A stretch of DNA of 64,000 nt from Verrucomicrobiota bacterium (GCA_017305195.1 JAFKMU010000043.1:62001-126000); one strand, 5' to 3'; counted from the first letter of the stretch, positions 25,262-33,922 are shown. The notes: a model not told the origin generated them from the sequence alone. Program-made: numbers and translations.

Positions 25262-27543
25262 AAGACAACGACTGGAGATTCTTGCAGGACGCGCTTCGCA
25301 GCTGCGGCTACGAGGTGGATGAGTCGGTGTCTCCGATGGAGGAGCTCCACGTGGTCCTCGCGCAGCGCAATGGGGTTCCCCCGGAGCAGGCGCTGGAGTG
25401 GCTTGCCTCGCTTTTCCAGATTTTGCCGCTCGACCCAAACCGCTCGGCGTGCTCGACCCAGGCGGAGGCCTTGTTTCGTCGATTGGCGATCATGACGGAT
25501 GATCAGGAGCCCTGGCTGCCGCTGGGGACGGTGGGTCCGCTCCTGATCTGTGCGCACTACAATCCTGCATGCTCGGAGTTTTGGAAAATCCCGGCCGAGT
25601 TGCTGGTACCGGTCCTGATTCCCAAGGCAAAGTACGACACGCTGCGCAAGGACGTTCTCGACCGCGTGGCCACCAGTCCGCTGGAGAATAACACGCGCAC
25701 TCGCTTTTCCGAGCCGCTGGCTCCCGATCAGGGCTATTCCGAGGTCATCAACTGGATGCTCAAGGAGTTTCCGCTCGATGACGTGGAGATCCGGGCCAAG
25801 CTCGAACAGGAGCGCCGCTCGCTGGCCGAAGGGGCGCATCATGATTACTCCGCCCTGAAAGGGTTGCCGAGGCACTATGCCGCCACGGTGCATCATCTGG
25901 CGACCGGGGAGCCATGCTTCAATCCGGAGTACGCTCCGTCGCAGACGATGTTTTCCGAGAATATTCTCGAGAAGCACGCTGTCTATCCCATGTATTGCGG
26001 CAGCAAGGTCGTGTACTTGCTGTCGGCGGAGAAGAACAACTTCGCCTTTGAGGACGAGTGGCTGTCCAGCGGCAACGAGGCGATCGATTTCCGGACGATC
26101 TATGCCGATCGCGACACGATCATGGCGATCATCGCCAAGGAGCGTGGGCGCGTGGCGGCCTCGGGCTCGGTGGAGCTCACCGGGGACCTGACGTATTCCG
26201 ATGTCGCGAACATCGTGGAGATCGACCTCCAGGAGGTTCAGCGGATCAACCCCTCGAGCATCAATGTAACCTCCGAACAGGTCGTCCACTGGGTGCTGTA
26301 CCGGGCAATCACCGGGCGCGCTAGCGATCTGCACATCGAGAAGTATTTCAACACGGCGCGTTTCCGTGCGCGTATCGACGGCGAGATGAAGGTGATTCAC
26401 TCCTGCCCCGAGGAGATGCTCGCCCGGTTCATCAGTCTCATCAAAAACTACGCCAACATGGGCCAGCGGCGACAGGATGCGCAGGACGCCCGGTTTTCGC
26501 TGATCCTGGGTAAGAAGCGCGTGGACTGCCGTGTGTCGGCCATCCCGTGCCGCAAGGATCTTCAGAAGATCACCATCCGCTTCCTCGACAAGGATGGCGG
26601 CTTGAAAAAGCTTTCCGAACTCAAGCTCTCGCCCCGGCAGACGAAGCTCCTCACCGAGGCGATGGGACGCGACCAGGGCCTGATCCTGATCACCGGCCCG
26701 ACCGGCAGCGGCAAGACGACGACCCTTTATGCGCTGCTGAACAGCATCAACAGCGAGAATATCAACATCCACACGGTCGAGGACCCGATCGAGTACGAGA
26801 TCGAGGGGATGAACCAGACGCAGACCGATCCGATCCACAATCTGGATTTCGCGGAAGGCCTGCGGCGGCTGATGCGCGCCGATCCCGACGTGATTCTCAT
26901 CGGTGAGTGCCGTGATAATGAGACAGCCATGGCGGCGATCAACGCCGCTCTCACCGGTCACCTCGTGCTGACCACTCTGCACGCCAATGACTGCCTGCGT
27001 GCGGTGAGCCGGTTGATCTCCATGGGCGTGCCTGCCTATCTGCTGGCAGACTCCCTGGCCCTGACCCAGGCTCAGCGCCTCGTGCGCCGGCTCTGCACCT
27101 TTTGCAAGAAGCCCACGCCGATCACCCCGGAGATCCAGGCGATTTTCGACGCCAACATGGTGCCGATCAAGCCGGAGGTGACCTCGATCTATTCCAAGAA
27201 CGGCTGCCCGGAGTGCAATGACTCGGGATACAGTGGTCGACTGGCACTGATGGAGCTGGTCGCCATCGATCATGCACTCGGCGATTTGATTTCCCGCAAT
27301 GCTCCGCAGAGCCAGATGCGCCGCCTCGCTTTCCGGCAGGGGATGCTGACCCTGTATCAGGAGGGCCTCGTGCAGGTGCTCAATGGCAATACCTCCCTCG
27401 ATGAAATCAGCTGCCTGAGCTACACCTCGATCACCGCTGAAAACCACGATGACGACCCGCCGGATGGCAAGATCGTGGGGATGCCGGTGCGCCGGGCTCC
27501 GTCGGTGGACAATGAGGTCCTGGAGTCGAACGTCGAGGCCTGA
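25258..27543 (+). CDS. pilB: PilB/GspE-family pilus assembly ATPase
   Basis: A 761-residue ATPase that drives subunit polymerisation. About 290 N-terminal residues are diverged from the usual GspE/MshE N domain. The core has ASDLHIEKYFNTARFRARID, Walker A GPTGSGKTTT (about 480-489), Asp box TVEDPIEYEIEGMNQTQ, Walker B VILIGECRDNETA and His box GHLVLTTLHAND. A four-Cys zinc site (CTFC near 612, CPEC near 650) and the GYSGRLALMEL ending follow. Walker B carries Cys (ECRD) where Ile is common. It starts with GTG overlapping the last pilin and closes the pilus locus. Confidence 0.92.
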   Translation: MKDNDWRFLQDALRSCGYEVDESVSPMEELHVVLAQRNGVPPEQALEWLASLFQILPLDPNRSACSTQAEALFRRLAIMTDDQEPWLPLGTVGPLLICAHYNPACSEFWKIPAELLVPVLIPKAKYDTLRKDVLDRVATSPLENNTRTRFSEPLAPDQGYSEVINWMLKEFPLDDVEIRAKLEQERRSLAEGAHHDYSALKGLPRHYAATVHHLATGEPCFNPEYAPSQTMFSENILEKHAVYPMYCGSKVVYLLSAEKNNFAFEDEWLSSGNEAIDFRTIYADRDTIMAIIAKERGRVAASGSVELTGDLTYSDVANIVEIDLQEVQRINPSSINVTSEQVVHWVLYRAITGRASDLHIEKYFNTARFRARIDGEMKVIHSCPEEMLARFISLIKNYANMGQRRQDAQDARFSLILGKKRVDCRVSAIPCRKDLQKITIRFLDKDGGLKKLSELKLSPRQTKLLTEAMGRDQGLILITGPTGSGKTTTLYALLNSINSENINIHTVEDPIEYEIEGMNQTQTDPIHNLDFAEGLRRLMRADPDVILIGECRDNETAMAAINAALTGHLVLTTLHANDCLRAVSRLISMGVPAYLLADSLALTQAQRLVRRLCTFCKKPTPITPEIQAIFDANMVPIKPEVTSIYSKNGCPECNDSGYSGRLALMELVAIDHALGDLISRNAPQSQMRRLAFRQGMLTLYQEGLVQVLNGNTSLDEISCLSYTSITAENHDDDPPDGKIVGMPVRRAPSVDNEVLESNVEA

Positions 27544-27575
27544 GATCAGGCATCGCTGCCTTCTGGAGAAGGCCT

Positions 27576-27752
27576 ATGTGGTCGTGGAGCCGATCGCGGC
27601 AGCCAATGGCAAGATCATCGGACACGCCGATTGCGCTCTCAATCAGGGGGCTGAACGGTTTCGAGCGTCTATATCTCGGGAAGGTCAATACGATCGGCAC
27701 GGCGGGCAATGTTCTTTCCGCGCCGGGTTTCAAGAACGTACCGGGGAATTGA
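27576..27752 (+). CDS. Possible small protein downstream of pilB
   Basis: A 58-codon frame (ATG at 27576, TGA at 27752) has a good ribosome site, GGAGAAGG, at 27564-27571. The product is basic at its N-terminus and ends LGKVNTIGTAGNVLSAPGF. It has no known domain. It overlaps the 3' end of the convergent dehydrogenase gene by 23 bp. It could be chance, since the frame is short. Confidence 0.3.
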   Translation: MWSWSRSRQPMARSSDTPIALSIRGLNGFERLYLGKVNTIGTAGNVLSAPGFKNVPGN

Positions 27753-28722
27753 CGACATTGGCGGGGCTGCCCGCCAGGAAGGCCTGCACATTTCGCACCA
27801 CGGCATCCATGAGGCGTTGGCGCGCTTCCACGGTCGCCCAGGCCACGTGCGGCGTGATCACTGAACGCGGGGCGGAAATCAGCGGGCTGCCATGAACGGG
27901 CGGCTCCGCCAGGAGCACGTCGCCCCCGTATCCTCCGAGTTGTCCACCCGCGAGGGCTGTTGCCACCGCCTGCTCCTCGACGAGGGGACCGCGACCTGTG
28001 TTGATGAGGATGGCGGAGGATTTCATAGTGGCCAGGGTTTGGGCGTTGATCAGGTGATGGGTCTCGGGCGTGAGTGGGCAGTGCAGACTCACGATATCCG
28101 ATTGGCGGAGCAAATCCGCGGTTGAGACCCAGTTCACGGGAAAATCGACCTGCTTGGGAGAGCGTGCCGAGGCGAGGACCTTCATGCCGAAGGCGATGCC
28201 GATCCGAGCGACTGCCTGGCCGATGGCGCCAAGGCCGACGATGCCGAGGGTTTTCCCATCGAGCTCACGCAGGGGAGCCACGGTGAAGCAAAAATCCGGG
28301 CATGACTGCCAGCGGCCAGCTTTCACCTCGCTATCCAGCGGCCCGGCCTGGGAGCAGAGCTCGAGGATGAGGGCAAAGACATGCTGGGCGACGGACATGG
28401 TCGAATATCCCGGGACATTCGTGACGGTGATGCCATGCTCGCTGGCGGTCTTCAGGTCGACGACATTGGTGCCGGTCGCCATGACGCCGATGTATTTCAA
28501 GCAAGGCAGGCTGGCGATGGTTTCCCCGGAAAGAGGGGCTTTGTTTGTGAGTACGATCTCGGCTTTGGCGGCCTGGTGTGCGATATCTGCTGGAGCGGTG
28601 CGATCATGGACGGTGAGCTCGCCAATGGCGGCCAATGCCTCCCACGAAGGATGATCGGGTGAGGATTCCGTGGCGGGAAGCGGGTTCAGCGTATAGCCAT
28701 CGAGGACGACGATCTTGGGCAT
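27730..28722 (-). CDS. D-2-hydroxyacid dehydrogenase, probable glycerate dehydrogenase / hydroxypyruvate reductase
   Basis: A 330-residue NAD(P)-dependent dehydrogenase. The start MPKIVVLDGYTLNP matches glycerate dehydrogenases; a longer open frame from 28908 has no family sequence before this. NAD motif GIVGLGAIGQAVARIG, catalytic Arg in NTGRGPLVEE, Glu in LAEPP and His in TPHVAWA are all visible. It would interconvert hydroxypyruvate and D-glycerate, or reduce glyoxylate. It is divergent from a glycolate oxidase gene 73 bp away, which fits a glycolate/glyoxylate pathway. Substrate remains inferred. Confidence 0.85.
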   Translation of the reverse strand: MPKIVVLDGYTLNPLPATESSPDHPSWEALAAIGELTVHDRTAPADIAHQAAKAEIVLTNKAPLSGETIASLPCLKYIGVMATGTNVVDLKTASEHGITVTNVPGYSTMSVAQHVFALILELCSQAGPLDSEVKAGRWQSCPDFCFTVAPLRELDGKTLGIVGLGAIGQAVARIGIAFGMKVLASARSPKQVDFPVNWVSTADLLRQSDIVSLHCPLTPETHHLINAQTLATMKSSAILINTGRGPLVEEQAVATALAGGQLGGYGGDVLLAEPPVHGSPLISAPRSVITPHVAWATVEARQRLMDAVVRNVQAFLAGSPANVVNSPVRS

Positions 28723-28795
28723 GGGCGGTGGTGGATTGGCCGCAGATTGAAAACTGGAGCTTCGAACGGCAAGGGCAATCGTGTATGCTCGGGGG

Positions 28796-30196
28796 ATGAG
28801 CAGTGATTCCTCGCCCATTTTTACCATTGCCGCCGAGCTGAAGCAGAAGCTCGGGGCGGACAACGTGATTTCCGACGCGGGCGACCTGTCCAAACTCGGC
28901 GGCGACAAATGGTTTGCCAGCCATCAGCCGGACCTCGCCGTCTTTCCCCGCAATGCCGAGGAGACCTCGCTCGTGATGCGGCTGGCTCATGAAAACGACA
29001 TTCCCGTGACGACGCGCGGAGCGGGTTACGGGTATGTGGGCGGTTGCGTGCCGGTGCGCGGCGGCATCGTGCTGGGCGTGCGAAACCTGACCCGCATCAA
29101 GGAGATTCACAATACGGACTTTGTCGCGGTCGCGGAGCCGGGCGTCGTCACCGGCGATCTCCAGGATGCCGTGCAGGCGCAGAAGCTCTTTTATCCGCCA
29201 GATCCTGCCAGCCTGCGTGATTGCAGCATCGGGGGAAACATCGCGACCAACGCGGGCGGACCTCGCTGTTTAAAATACGGCGTCACCCGCAGCTATGTGC
29301 TCGGCCTGGAGGTCGTGCTGCCGGGGGGCGATGTGGTGCGCTGCGGCGGGCGGACGCACAAGAACAAGACGGGTTTTGATCTGGTGGGGCTCTTTTGTGG
29401 TTCGGAAGGGCTGCTTGGCGTGATCACCGAGGCGACGCTGCGGCTATTGCCTCTTCCTCCTGCCCGCGCCTCGGTATCAGCGGGATTTGTCGACATGGCG
29501 GCGGCGGCGAAGGCCTTGCAGGCTGTGTTTGCCGAGGGTTTCCTCCCGGCGGCGCTGGAGGTGGCGGATGGGTTTACCCTCAATGCCGCGCGCAATTACA
29601 AGCCGGGCGCTCATTTTCCTCCCGGCGATGCGTTGCTGCTCCTCGATCTCGATGGGCAGAGGGAAAGCGTGATGAACGAGGCCCGTGTGCTCGGGAAGCT
29701 GCTGGCATCCTGCGGGTCGACCGGAGTGGAGGTCGCCACGACCGAGGAGGATCGCGAGAAGATCTGGGATCTTCGGCGGGCTTTCTCGCAGAGTCTGAAG
29801 GCGACCGGGCTGCGCAAGCTCAATGAAGACATCGTCGTGCCGCGCGGCCGACTGGTTGATCTCGTGAATTTCGCCCGGGATCTCCAGGCTCGCAGCGGTT
29901 TCCCCATCGCATGCTTTGGGCACGCGGGAGATGGCAATATCCACACCAATATCATGGTGGGCGACTACGATAATCCCGAGATTCGCGCCCGGGCCGATGC
30001 CGCGCTCGATGAGCTTTTTGGCCAGATCATTGCCTGGGAGGGCGCGATCACGGGAGAGCACGGCATCGGTCTCGCCAAGATGCGCTGGTGGGACAAGGCG
30101 CTCTCTGCAGAGAATCGCGCCTTGCACCAGCGGATCAAGCAGGCCGTTGATCCGAAGAACCTGCTGAATCCGGGGAAGTTTGTTTCGCTGGATTAG
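28796..30196 (+). CDS. glcD: FAD-linked glycolate/D-lactate oxidase (GlcD family)
   Basis: A 466-residue FAD oxidoreductase of the GlcD/D-lactate dehydrogenase family, oxidising glycolate or D-lactate. Visible are the PCMH-type FAD domain (TTRGAGYGYVGGCVP, CSIGGNIATNAGGPRCLKYG) and the C-terminal cap (CFGHAGDGNIHTNIM, EHGIGLAKMRWWD). The ATG at 28796 is chosen over the GTG at 28781. No glcE or glcF is adjacent, so it either acts alone like some D-lactate dehydrogenases or its partners are elsewhere. Its 3' end overlaps the convergent EamA gene by 62 bp. Confidence 0.87.
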   Translation: MSSDSSPIFTIAAELKQKLGADNVISDAGDLSKLGGDKWFASHQPDLAVFPRNAEETSLVMRLAHENDIPVTTRGAGYGYVGGCVPVRGGIVLGVRNLTRIKEIHNTDFVAVAEPGVVTGDLQDAVQAQKLFYPPDPASLRDCSIGGNIATNAGGPRCLKYGVTRSYVLGLEVVLPGGDVVRCGGRTHKNKTGFDLVGLFCGSEGLLGVITEATLRLLPLPPARASVSAGFVDMAAAAKALQAVFAEGFLPAALEVADGFTLNAARNYKPGAHFPPGDALLLLDLDGQRESVMNEARVLGKLLASCGSTGVEVATTEEDREKIWDLRRAFSQSLKATGLRKLNEDIVVPRGRLVDLVNFARDLQARSGFPIACFGHAGDGNIHTNIMVGDYDNPEIRARADAALDELFGQIIAWEGAITGEHGIGLAKMRWWDKALSAENRALHQRIKQAVDPKNLLNPGKFVSLD

Positions 30197-31103
30197 GCGA
30201 GTCCTTAAGCAGGCTGACGCCGAGTCCTCCGGCAAGCGTGAGGAGGAATCCGCCGAGCTGGGCAAAGTTGGGCCGTTCTCCCAAGACGGCCCACGCCAGT
30301 GCAAATGTCGTCACCGGTCCAACGGTCGAGATGATGGCAAAGCGCTGGGCTCCGGCACGCTTCAGCCCGATGCTGAGCAAAAGGGCCGGCAGGACCGTGC
30401 CGAGGATCGCCAGGATCAGACCATACCCGTAGACGGCTGGTTTTTGACTCAGCAGTCCAGTGGTATCGTGCGTCATGACCTCATGGGTGAGGATAAAAAG
30501 GCATGAGAATCCCACGGCGATGCCGGTAAAGCGCAGCGAGCCGACATGGCTGAGCGTGTCGCCGCTCAGCAGGATAAATGCGCCATAGCTCACCGCGCTG
30601 GCAAAGATGAGCATCGCTCCCAAGGCGGCGTGTCCGTTTGCGACCGGGTTGTGCATTTCCCCGGCAAAGGCGACGAGAATCCCGAACCATGTGACGGAAC
30701 TGGCCAGCCACACGGCGGGACGCACCGGTTTCTTCAGCACCAGAGCGGAGAAAGCCAGAAGCAGGGTGGGGTAGGTGTACAAGATCACCCGCTCCAGCCC
30801 GACGCTGACATATCGCAGTCCGGTGAAGTTGACGAGGGAGGAAAAGTAATACCCGACGAAGCCGAGGCCGGCGAGTTTCAGCCACATGGCCATGCTCAAG
30901 GGAGCGCGTCCTCGGGACCCGAGGAGAGCCATCGCAATAAAGAAGGGCAGGGCAAATCCCATGCGGAGCGACAGCACGGTGATCGTATCCGCGCCGAGGG
31001 CATAGGACAGCTTGACGAAGACGCTCTTTGAGCAAAACAGGACGGAACTCATCGCTACGATGAGAAAGGTCGAGATTGCATTGGTGGATCGATGGGTGGT
31101 CAT
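30135..31103 (-). CDS. EamA/DMT-family transporter
   Basis: A 322-residue membrane protein with about ten helices and two EamA repeats (VLFCSKSVFVKLSYALGADT, GLRYVSVGLERVILYTYPTL, VGPVTTFALAWAVLGERPN). The family exports amino acids, purines and other metabolites; the substrate cannot be read from sequence. An open frame extends upstream to 31214, but the first 37 residues would be read through a terminator hairpin and do not look like EamA, so the ATG at 31103 is chosen. That ATG lies only 7 nt after the T-run of the hairpin at 31111-31141, implying attenuation control. Confidence 0.85.
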   Translation of the reverse strand: MTTHRSTNAISTFLIVAMSSVLFCSKSVFVKLSYALGADTITVLSLRMGFALPFFIAMALLGSRGRAPLSMAMWLKLAGLGFVGYYFSSLVNFTGLRYVSVGLERVILYTYPTLLLAFSALVLKKPVRPAVWLASSVTWFGILVAFAGEMHNPVANGHAALGAMLIFASAVSYGAFILLSGDTLSHVGSLRFTGIAVGFSCLFILTHEVMTHDTTGLLSQKPAVYGYGLILAILGTVLPALLLSIGLKRAGAQRFAIISTVGPVTTFALAWAVLGERPNFAQLGGFLLTLAGGLGVSLLKDSPNPAKQTSPDSAGSSDQRPA

Positions 31104-31110
31104 GGATACG

Positions 31111-31141
31111 AAAAAACCCGCCGGAGTTGCCTCGGGCGGGT
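31111..31141 (-). terminator. Intrinsic terminator/attenuator in the EamA leader
   Basis: On the minus strand ACCCGCC and GGCGGGT pair, with a second inner GAG/CTC stem around a 4-nt loop, followed at once by six T. The T-run ends 7 nt before the EamA ATG, leaving no room for a promoter in between. Any EamA transcript must therefore pass through it, unless transcription starts inside the hairpin. Confidence 0.75.
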
Positions 31142-31168
31142 GAGTGGTTGACTTGCTGGAGATGAAAC

Positions 31169-31240
31169 CTACACGGCAATAGACCACGTTCCCGCCCGCG
31201 GGCGGAGAATCCAAATCGTGGCTTTGCCGAGTTTCAGCAT
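31169..31240 (-). CDS. Possible 23-residue leader peptide of the EamA gene
   Basis: The frame MLKLGKATIWILRPRAGTWS plus three residues ends in TAG 28 nt before the terminator hairpin at 31141. It has two Trp codons, at 31211-31213 and 31184-31186. Between them lies the perfect 14-bp palindrome CCGCCCGCGGGCGG (31192-31205), whose GGCGGG half could pair with the CCCGCC arm of the terminator. No good ribosome site is seen, so translation is doubtful. Confidence 0.35.
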   Translation of the reverse strand: MLKLGKATIWILRPRAGTWSIAV

Positions 31241-31267
31241 GGCAGGACTTTGCGGGTGAATCTCGTC

Positions 31268-31795
31268 TTAGGCAAGGAATGTCCTGCTATTTCTTTCGGC
31301 GGCCTTTTCCCAGCCGAGGAGGATGAAGCCGATCACCGGCAGCAGGATGTCGCTCCAGAGCATGATGCCTGCGTTGCCTGGGGCCATGTTGTGCGCGGTG
31401 ACGATTTGATAGATATGACCGCCCGCCGCTCCCCAGAGGAAGAAGGCCGGACCGATCACGGCGGCAGCGCGGAATGAGAACCTGCTCCATGTCGCAACGA
31501 TGCCCACAACGCCGAAGCCAAGGCTCGCATAGCCCACCTCGTACTGGAACGGGCTGTTGGCCCAGCCAATGAACTGTGCTGCCATCTCCGCAAAGAAGAC
31601 ATGCATCACGAAGTTGTAGATAAAGCTCAGGCCGAAGGAGAAAAACAGGAACCAGCCGCAGAAGATGCGAGCGGTTTCGAAACGCTTGCGCTCCGGAGAA
31701 AGCATCGAGCAGCGGATGAATGCGCCGACGATGCCGAGCACGAAGAAAGTGAGGGTGAAGTTGCTCAGGACAAAGGTGATGGCGGCATCAATCAT
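31268..31795 (-). CDS. Small integral membrane protein (DUF6790-like)
   Basis: A 175-residue protein with four or five membrane helices (FTLTFFVLGIVGAFIRCSML, IFCGWFLFFSFGLSFIYNFV, AAVIGPAFFLWGAAGGHIYQ, IMLWSDILLPVIGFILLGW). It resembles the uncharacterised family DUF6790 from memory; no function is known to me. It overlaps the upstream PfpI-family gene by 8 bp, so the two are likely translated from one message. Confidence 0.7.
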   Translation of the reverse strand: MIDAAITFVLSNFTLTFFVLGIVGAFIRCSMLSPERKRFETARIFCGWFLFFSFGLSFIYNFVMHVFFAEMAAQFIGWANSPFQYEVGYASLGFGVVGIVATWSRFSFRAAAVIGPAFFLWGAAGGHIYQIVTAHNMAPGNAGIMLWSDILLPVIGFILLGWEKAAERNSRTFLA

Positions 31796-32471
31796 GAGGA
31801 AAAAGCGTCTGGCGCAAACGTGAGACGATGGCGGCGCGTTCGTTCACGATGGGCTTCAGGGTTGTATTGACCGCCTGCATTACTGCGGAGGGGCTGGTCT
31901 CCGGAGTGCCGCCGGAGAAGGGAGGGGCGGGGGCGTATTCGATATAGAGCTGGATTTGCCGGGCGACGTCTTCCCCTGCAGCGAGGGCGGCGACTTGCAG
32001 AGCGGCGTCGATGCCGGAGGTGACCCCGGCGGCAAAAACGAAAGGCAGATCAACGACGACGCGGCTGTCCTGCGGGATGGCTCCGAGATCGGGGAGGAAC
32101 TGTTTGGCTGCCCAGTGTGTCGTGGCCCGTCGGCCCTTCAGCAAACCTGCTGCTCCGAGGACGAGAGCGCCCGTGCAGACGGAAAGCGTGATCGAGGCGG
32201 CGGAGGTCTGTTGTCGAATGAAAGCCAGGGACTCCTCATCCTCCATGACTTGGTTTACGCCTGAGCCGCCAGGGACGAGAAAAATGTCGGGGAGGGGAGC
32301 CGAGGCAAAATCATGCGTCGGCGTGAGAATGAGTCCTTTTGCGTCGTGAACGGGCTGAAGGTCTTTCCCAACCACGGCAAACTCAGCTCCCGGCAGGCGG
32401 GACAGGACCTCAAAAGGGCCTGTGAAATCGGCCTGATCGATTCCGGGAAAAATCAGTCCGCCGATCGTCAT
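31788..32471 (-). CDS. DJ-1/PfpI-family protein, isonitrile hydratase-like
   Basis: A 227-residue cytoplasmic protein with the class I amidotransferase-like fold. It shows the nucleophile elbow LSVCTGALVLGAAGLLKGRR (Cys near 99) followed by ATTHW, as in isonitrile hydratase InhA of Pseudomonas, which turns isonitriles into N-formamides. The N-terminus (FPGIDQADFTGPFEVLSRLP) fits that subgroup too. AraC-type regulators with this domain are excluded because no helix-turn-helix follows. The exact substrate is not certain. Confidence 0.82.
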   Translation of the reverse strand: MTIGGLIFPGIDQADFTGPFEVLSRLPGAEFAVVGKDLQPVHDAKGLILTPTHDFASAPLPDIFLVPGGSGVNQVMEDEESLAFIRQQTSAASITLSVCTGALVLGAAGLLKGRRATTHWAAKQFLPDLGAIPQDSRVVVDLPFVFAAGVTSGIDAALQVAALAAGEDVARQIQLYIEYAPAPPFSGGTPETSPSAVMQAVNTTLKPIVNERAAIVSRLRQTLFPHD

Positions 32472-32475
32472 CAGT

Positions 32476-32988
32476 CTATTCGCTGGAAATCACCGTGCCG
32501 GTGGTGGCGAGGAGCTTCAGGAACCCGATATAGCTGCCACCCTTGTCATAGCACCAGATGGACCAGAGCGGGGCGGCGTCCTTGCCCTGCTGCTGGAGGA
32601 CATAGCTCACACTGCCTAAAGTTTTTCCTTTTCCCGTGCAGTAGTTCGCCGCGGCGTTCCACGCTTCGGTCGAGCCGATGCGGATGGCGGAGAGATTCAG
32701 TGGGCTGTTTTGGAGGGCGGAGCGGAGATCGAGCGAGAGTTTCTCGCTGGTGATCTGTCCATCGGTGATCGTGATGGAATGAATGGTGTCGTTCGCGCCC
32801 GAGTTCAGCGCGGTGACATACCACTGCGGGGGATTGGGCGTGCCATTGTCGGCGGAGAGCTTCAGCACGCCATCCCGGTACTTGGGCGGGAGGGCCTGGA
32901 GTGCAGCGAGAGCTCCGCCGCTGTCCTGTGCAACGACAGGGAGGACGCCACAGAGTAAAACGGCAAGGAAGGATAGGGCGAGTTTCAT
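32476..32988 (-). CDS. Secreted protein of unknown function
   Basis: A 170-residue protein with a clear signal peptide (MKLALSFLAVLLCGVLPVVAQ) and a mature part of about 150 residues with ALPPKYRDGVLKLSADNGTP and PPQWYVTALNSGANDTIHSI. I recognise no family. A longer frame to 33255 exists upstream, but the ATG at 32988 starts a proper signal peptide. It lies 4 bp before the PfpI-family gene on the same strand, so it may head that operon. Confidence 0.72.
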   Translation of the reverse strand: MKLALSFLAVLLCGVLPVVAQDSGGALAALQALPPKYRDGVLKLSADNGTPNPPQWYVTALNSGANDTIHSITITDGQITSEKLSLDLRSALQNSPLNLSAIRIGSTEAWNAAANYCTGKGKTLGSVSYVLQQQGKDAAPLWSIWCYDKGGSYIGFLKLLATTGTVISSE

Positions 32989-33048
32989 TGCGCTTTCCGC
33001 GAAGCTTACGCTCTTGAGCCCGGCTGTCGAGTTTTCGACGTGAATGAA

Positions 33049-33894
33049 ATGTGGAAACCCTTTAGCCTGATGGAAATGCCCCTCCTTCGTCGCATGGTTG
33101 AGTGGATCATCGCCTTTATCGTTCTTTTCGCCATCCTCCTGATAGTGGCCTACCTCTATCAGGATCGCCTGATCTTTCATCCCTGGCATGGAGACGCAGT
33201 CAGCCTGGAAACGGAGGCAAATCTCGCGGGGTTGATTCCATGGCGGGATGCTCACGGCGCGCGCATCGGATGGCAGTCAAAGGAAGGCGATCCCCGGCAG
33301 GTTATCATTCTTTTTCACGGCAATGCCGGAGCGGCGCTGCATCGGGCTGACTACCCCTCGTTCCTGCATGGGAACTCCCGAAAGTTCTACGTACTGGAAT
33401 ATCCGGGCTATGCGGATCGAACGGGACGCCCTGGAGAAAAAGCAATGACGGCTGCTGCGGTGCAGGCTCTGGATGAACTCGCCCGCGGCGGAGCCCAAAG
33501 CATCTGGGTGTTGGGAGAGTCCATTGGCACGGGCGTGGCCTGCGGGGTGGTGAGGGAGCGTCCGAACCTGGTGCAGGCGCTCGTGCTGATCACACCTTTC
33601 GATTCCCTCGTACACGCCGCGCAGGTCCATTACCCGATCCTGCCTGTTTCCTTGCTGATCCGGCATCGCTTTGACTCGGTGGTGAACCTCAGGAACTATC
33701 CGGGGCCGGCGGCATTCCTGCTGGCGGAAAACGACCGCACCGTACCGGCGAATCTCGGGAGAGCTCTTTACGATTCCTATCACGGCGTGAAGCGGCTGTG
33801 GGTCACGCCGCAGGCTGATCACAACGACACGCCGCTCATGCTGGCCGCGTGGCCGGAGGTTACGGCCTGGCTGAAAGAGAACGGGGCAAAATAA
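33049..33894 (+). CDS. Membrane-anchored alpha/beta hydrolase
   Basis: About 281 residues with an N-terminal membrane helix (MVEWIIAFIVLFAILLIVAYL) followed by DRLIFHPW, an arrangement known from the ABHD13/YfhR group of serine hydrolases. It has the oxyanion motif FHGNAGAALH, nucleophile GESIGTG, acid in AENDRTVP and histidine in TPQADHND. The active site should lie in the periplasm. The substrate is unknown. Starts at 33040 (GTG), 33049 or 33070 are all possible. It is divergent from the secreted protein at 32988. Confidence 0.82.
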   Translation: MWKPFSLMEMPLLRRMVEWIIAFIVLFAILLIVAYLYQDRLIFHPWHGDAVSLETEANLAGLIPWRDAHGARIGWQSKEGDPRQVIILFHGNAGAALHRADYPSFLHGNSRKFYVLEYPGYADRTGRPGEKAMTAAAVQALDELARGGAQSIWVLGESIGTGVACGVVRERPNLVQALVLITPFDSLVHAAQVHYPILPVSLLIRHRFDSVVNLRNYPGPAAFLLAENDRTVPANLGRALYDSYHGVKRLWVTPQADHNDTPLMLAAWPEVTAWLKENGAK

Positions 33895-33922
33895 AAGGCG
33901 CGACCGGATTACCGGCCGCGCC
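33891..33922 (-). terminator. Intrinsic terminator of icd
   Basis: GGCGCG-A-CCGG-ATTA-CCGG-C-CGCGCC forms a long stem with one A-C mismatch. On the minus strand it is followed by TTTTATTTT, correctly placed 30 bp after the icd stop. It also sits just after the convergent hydrolase stop. Confidence 0.8.

Noticed and set aside
25114..27447. 777-codon open frame on the minus strand
   Set aside because: Antisense to pilB, whose Walker and zinc motifs are intact; the translation resembles no protein.
30104..31214. Long start of the EamA gene at 31214
   Set aside because: It would translate through the terminator hairpin and add 37 residues unlike the family; the ATG at 31103 is preferred.
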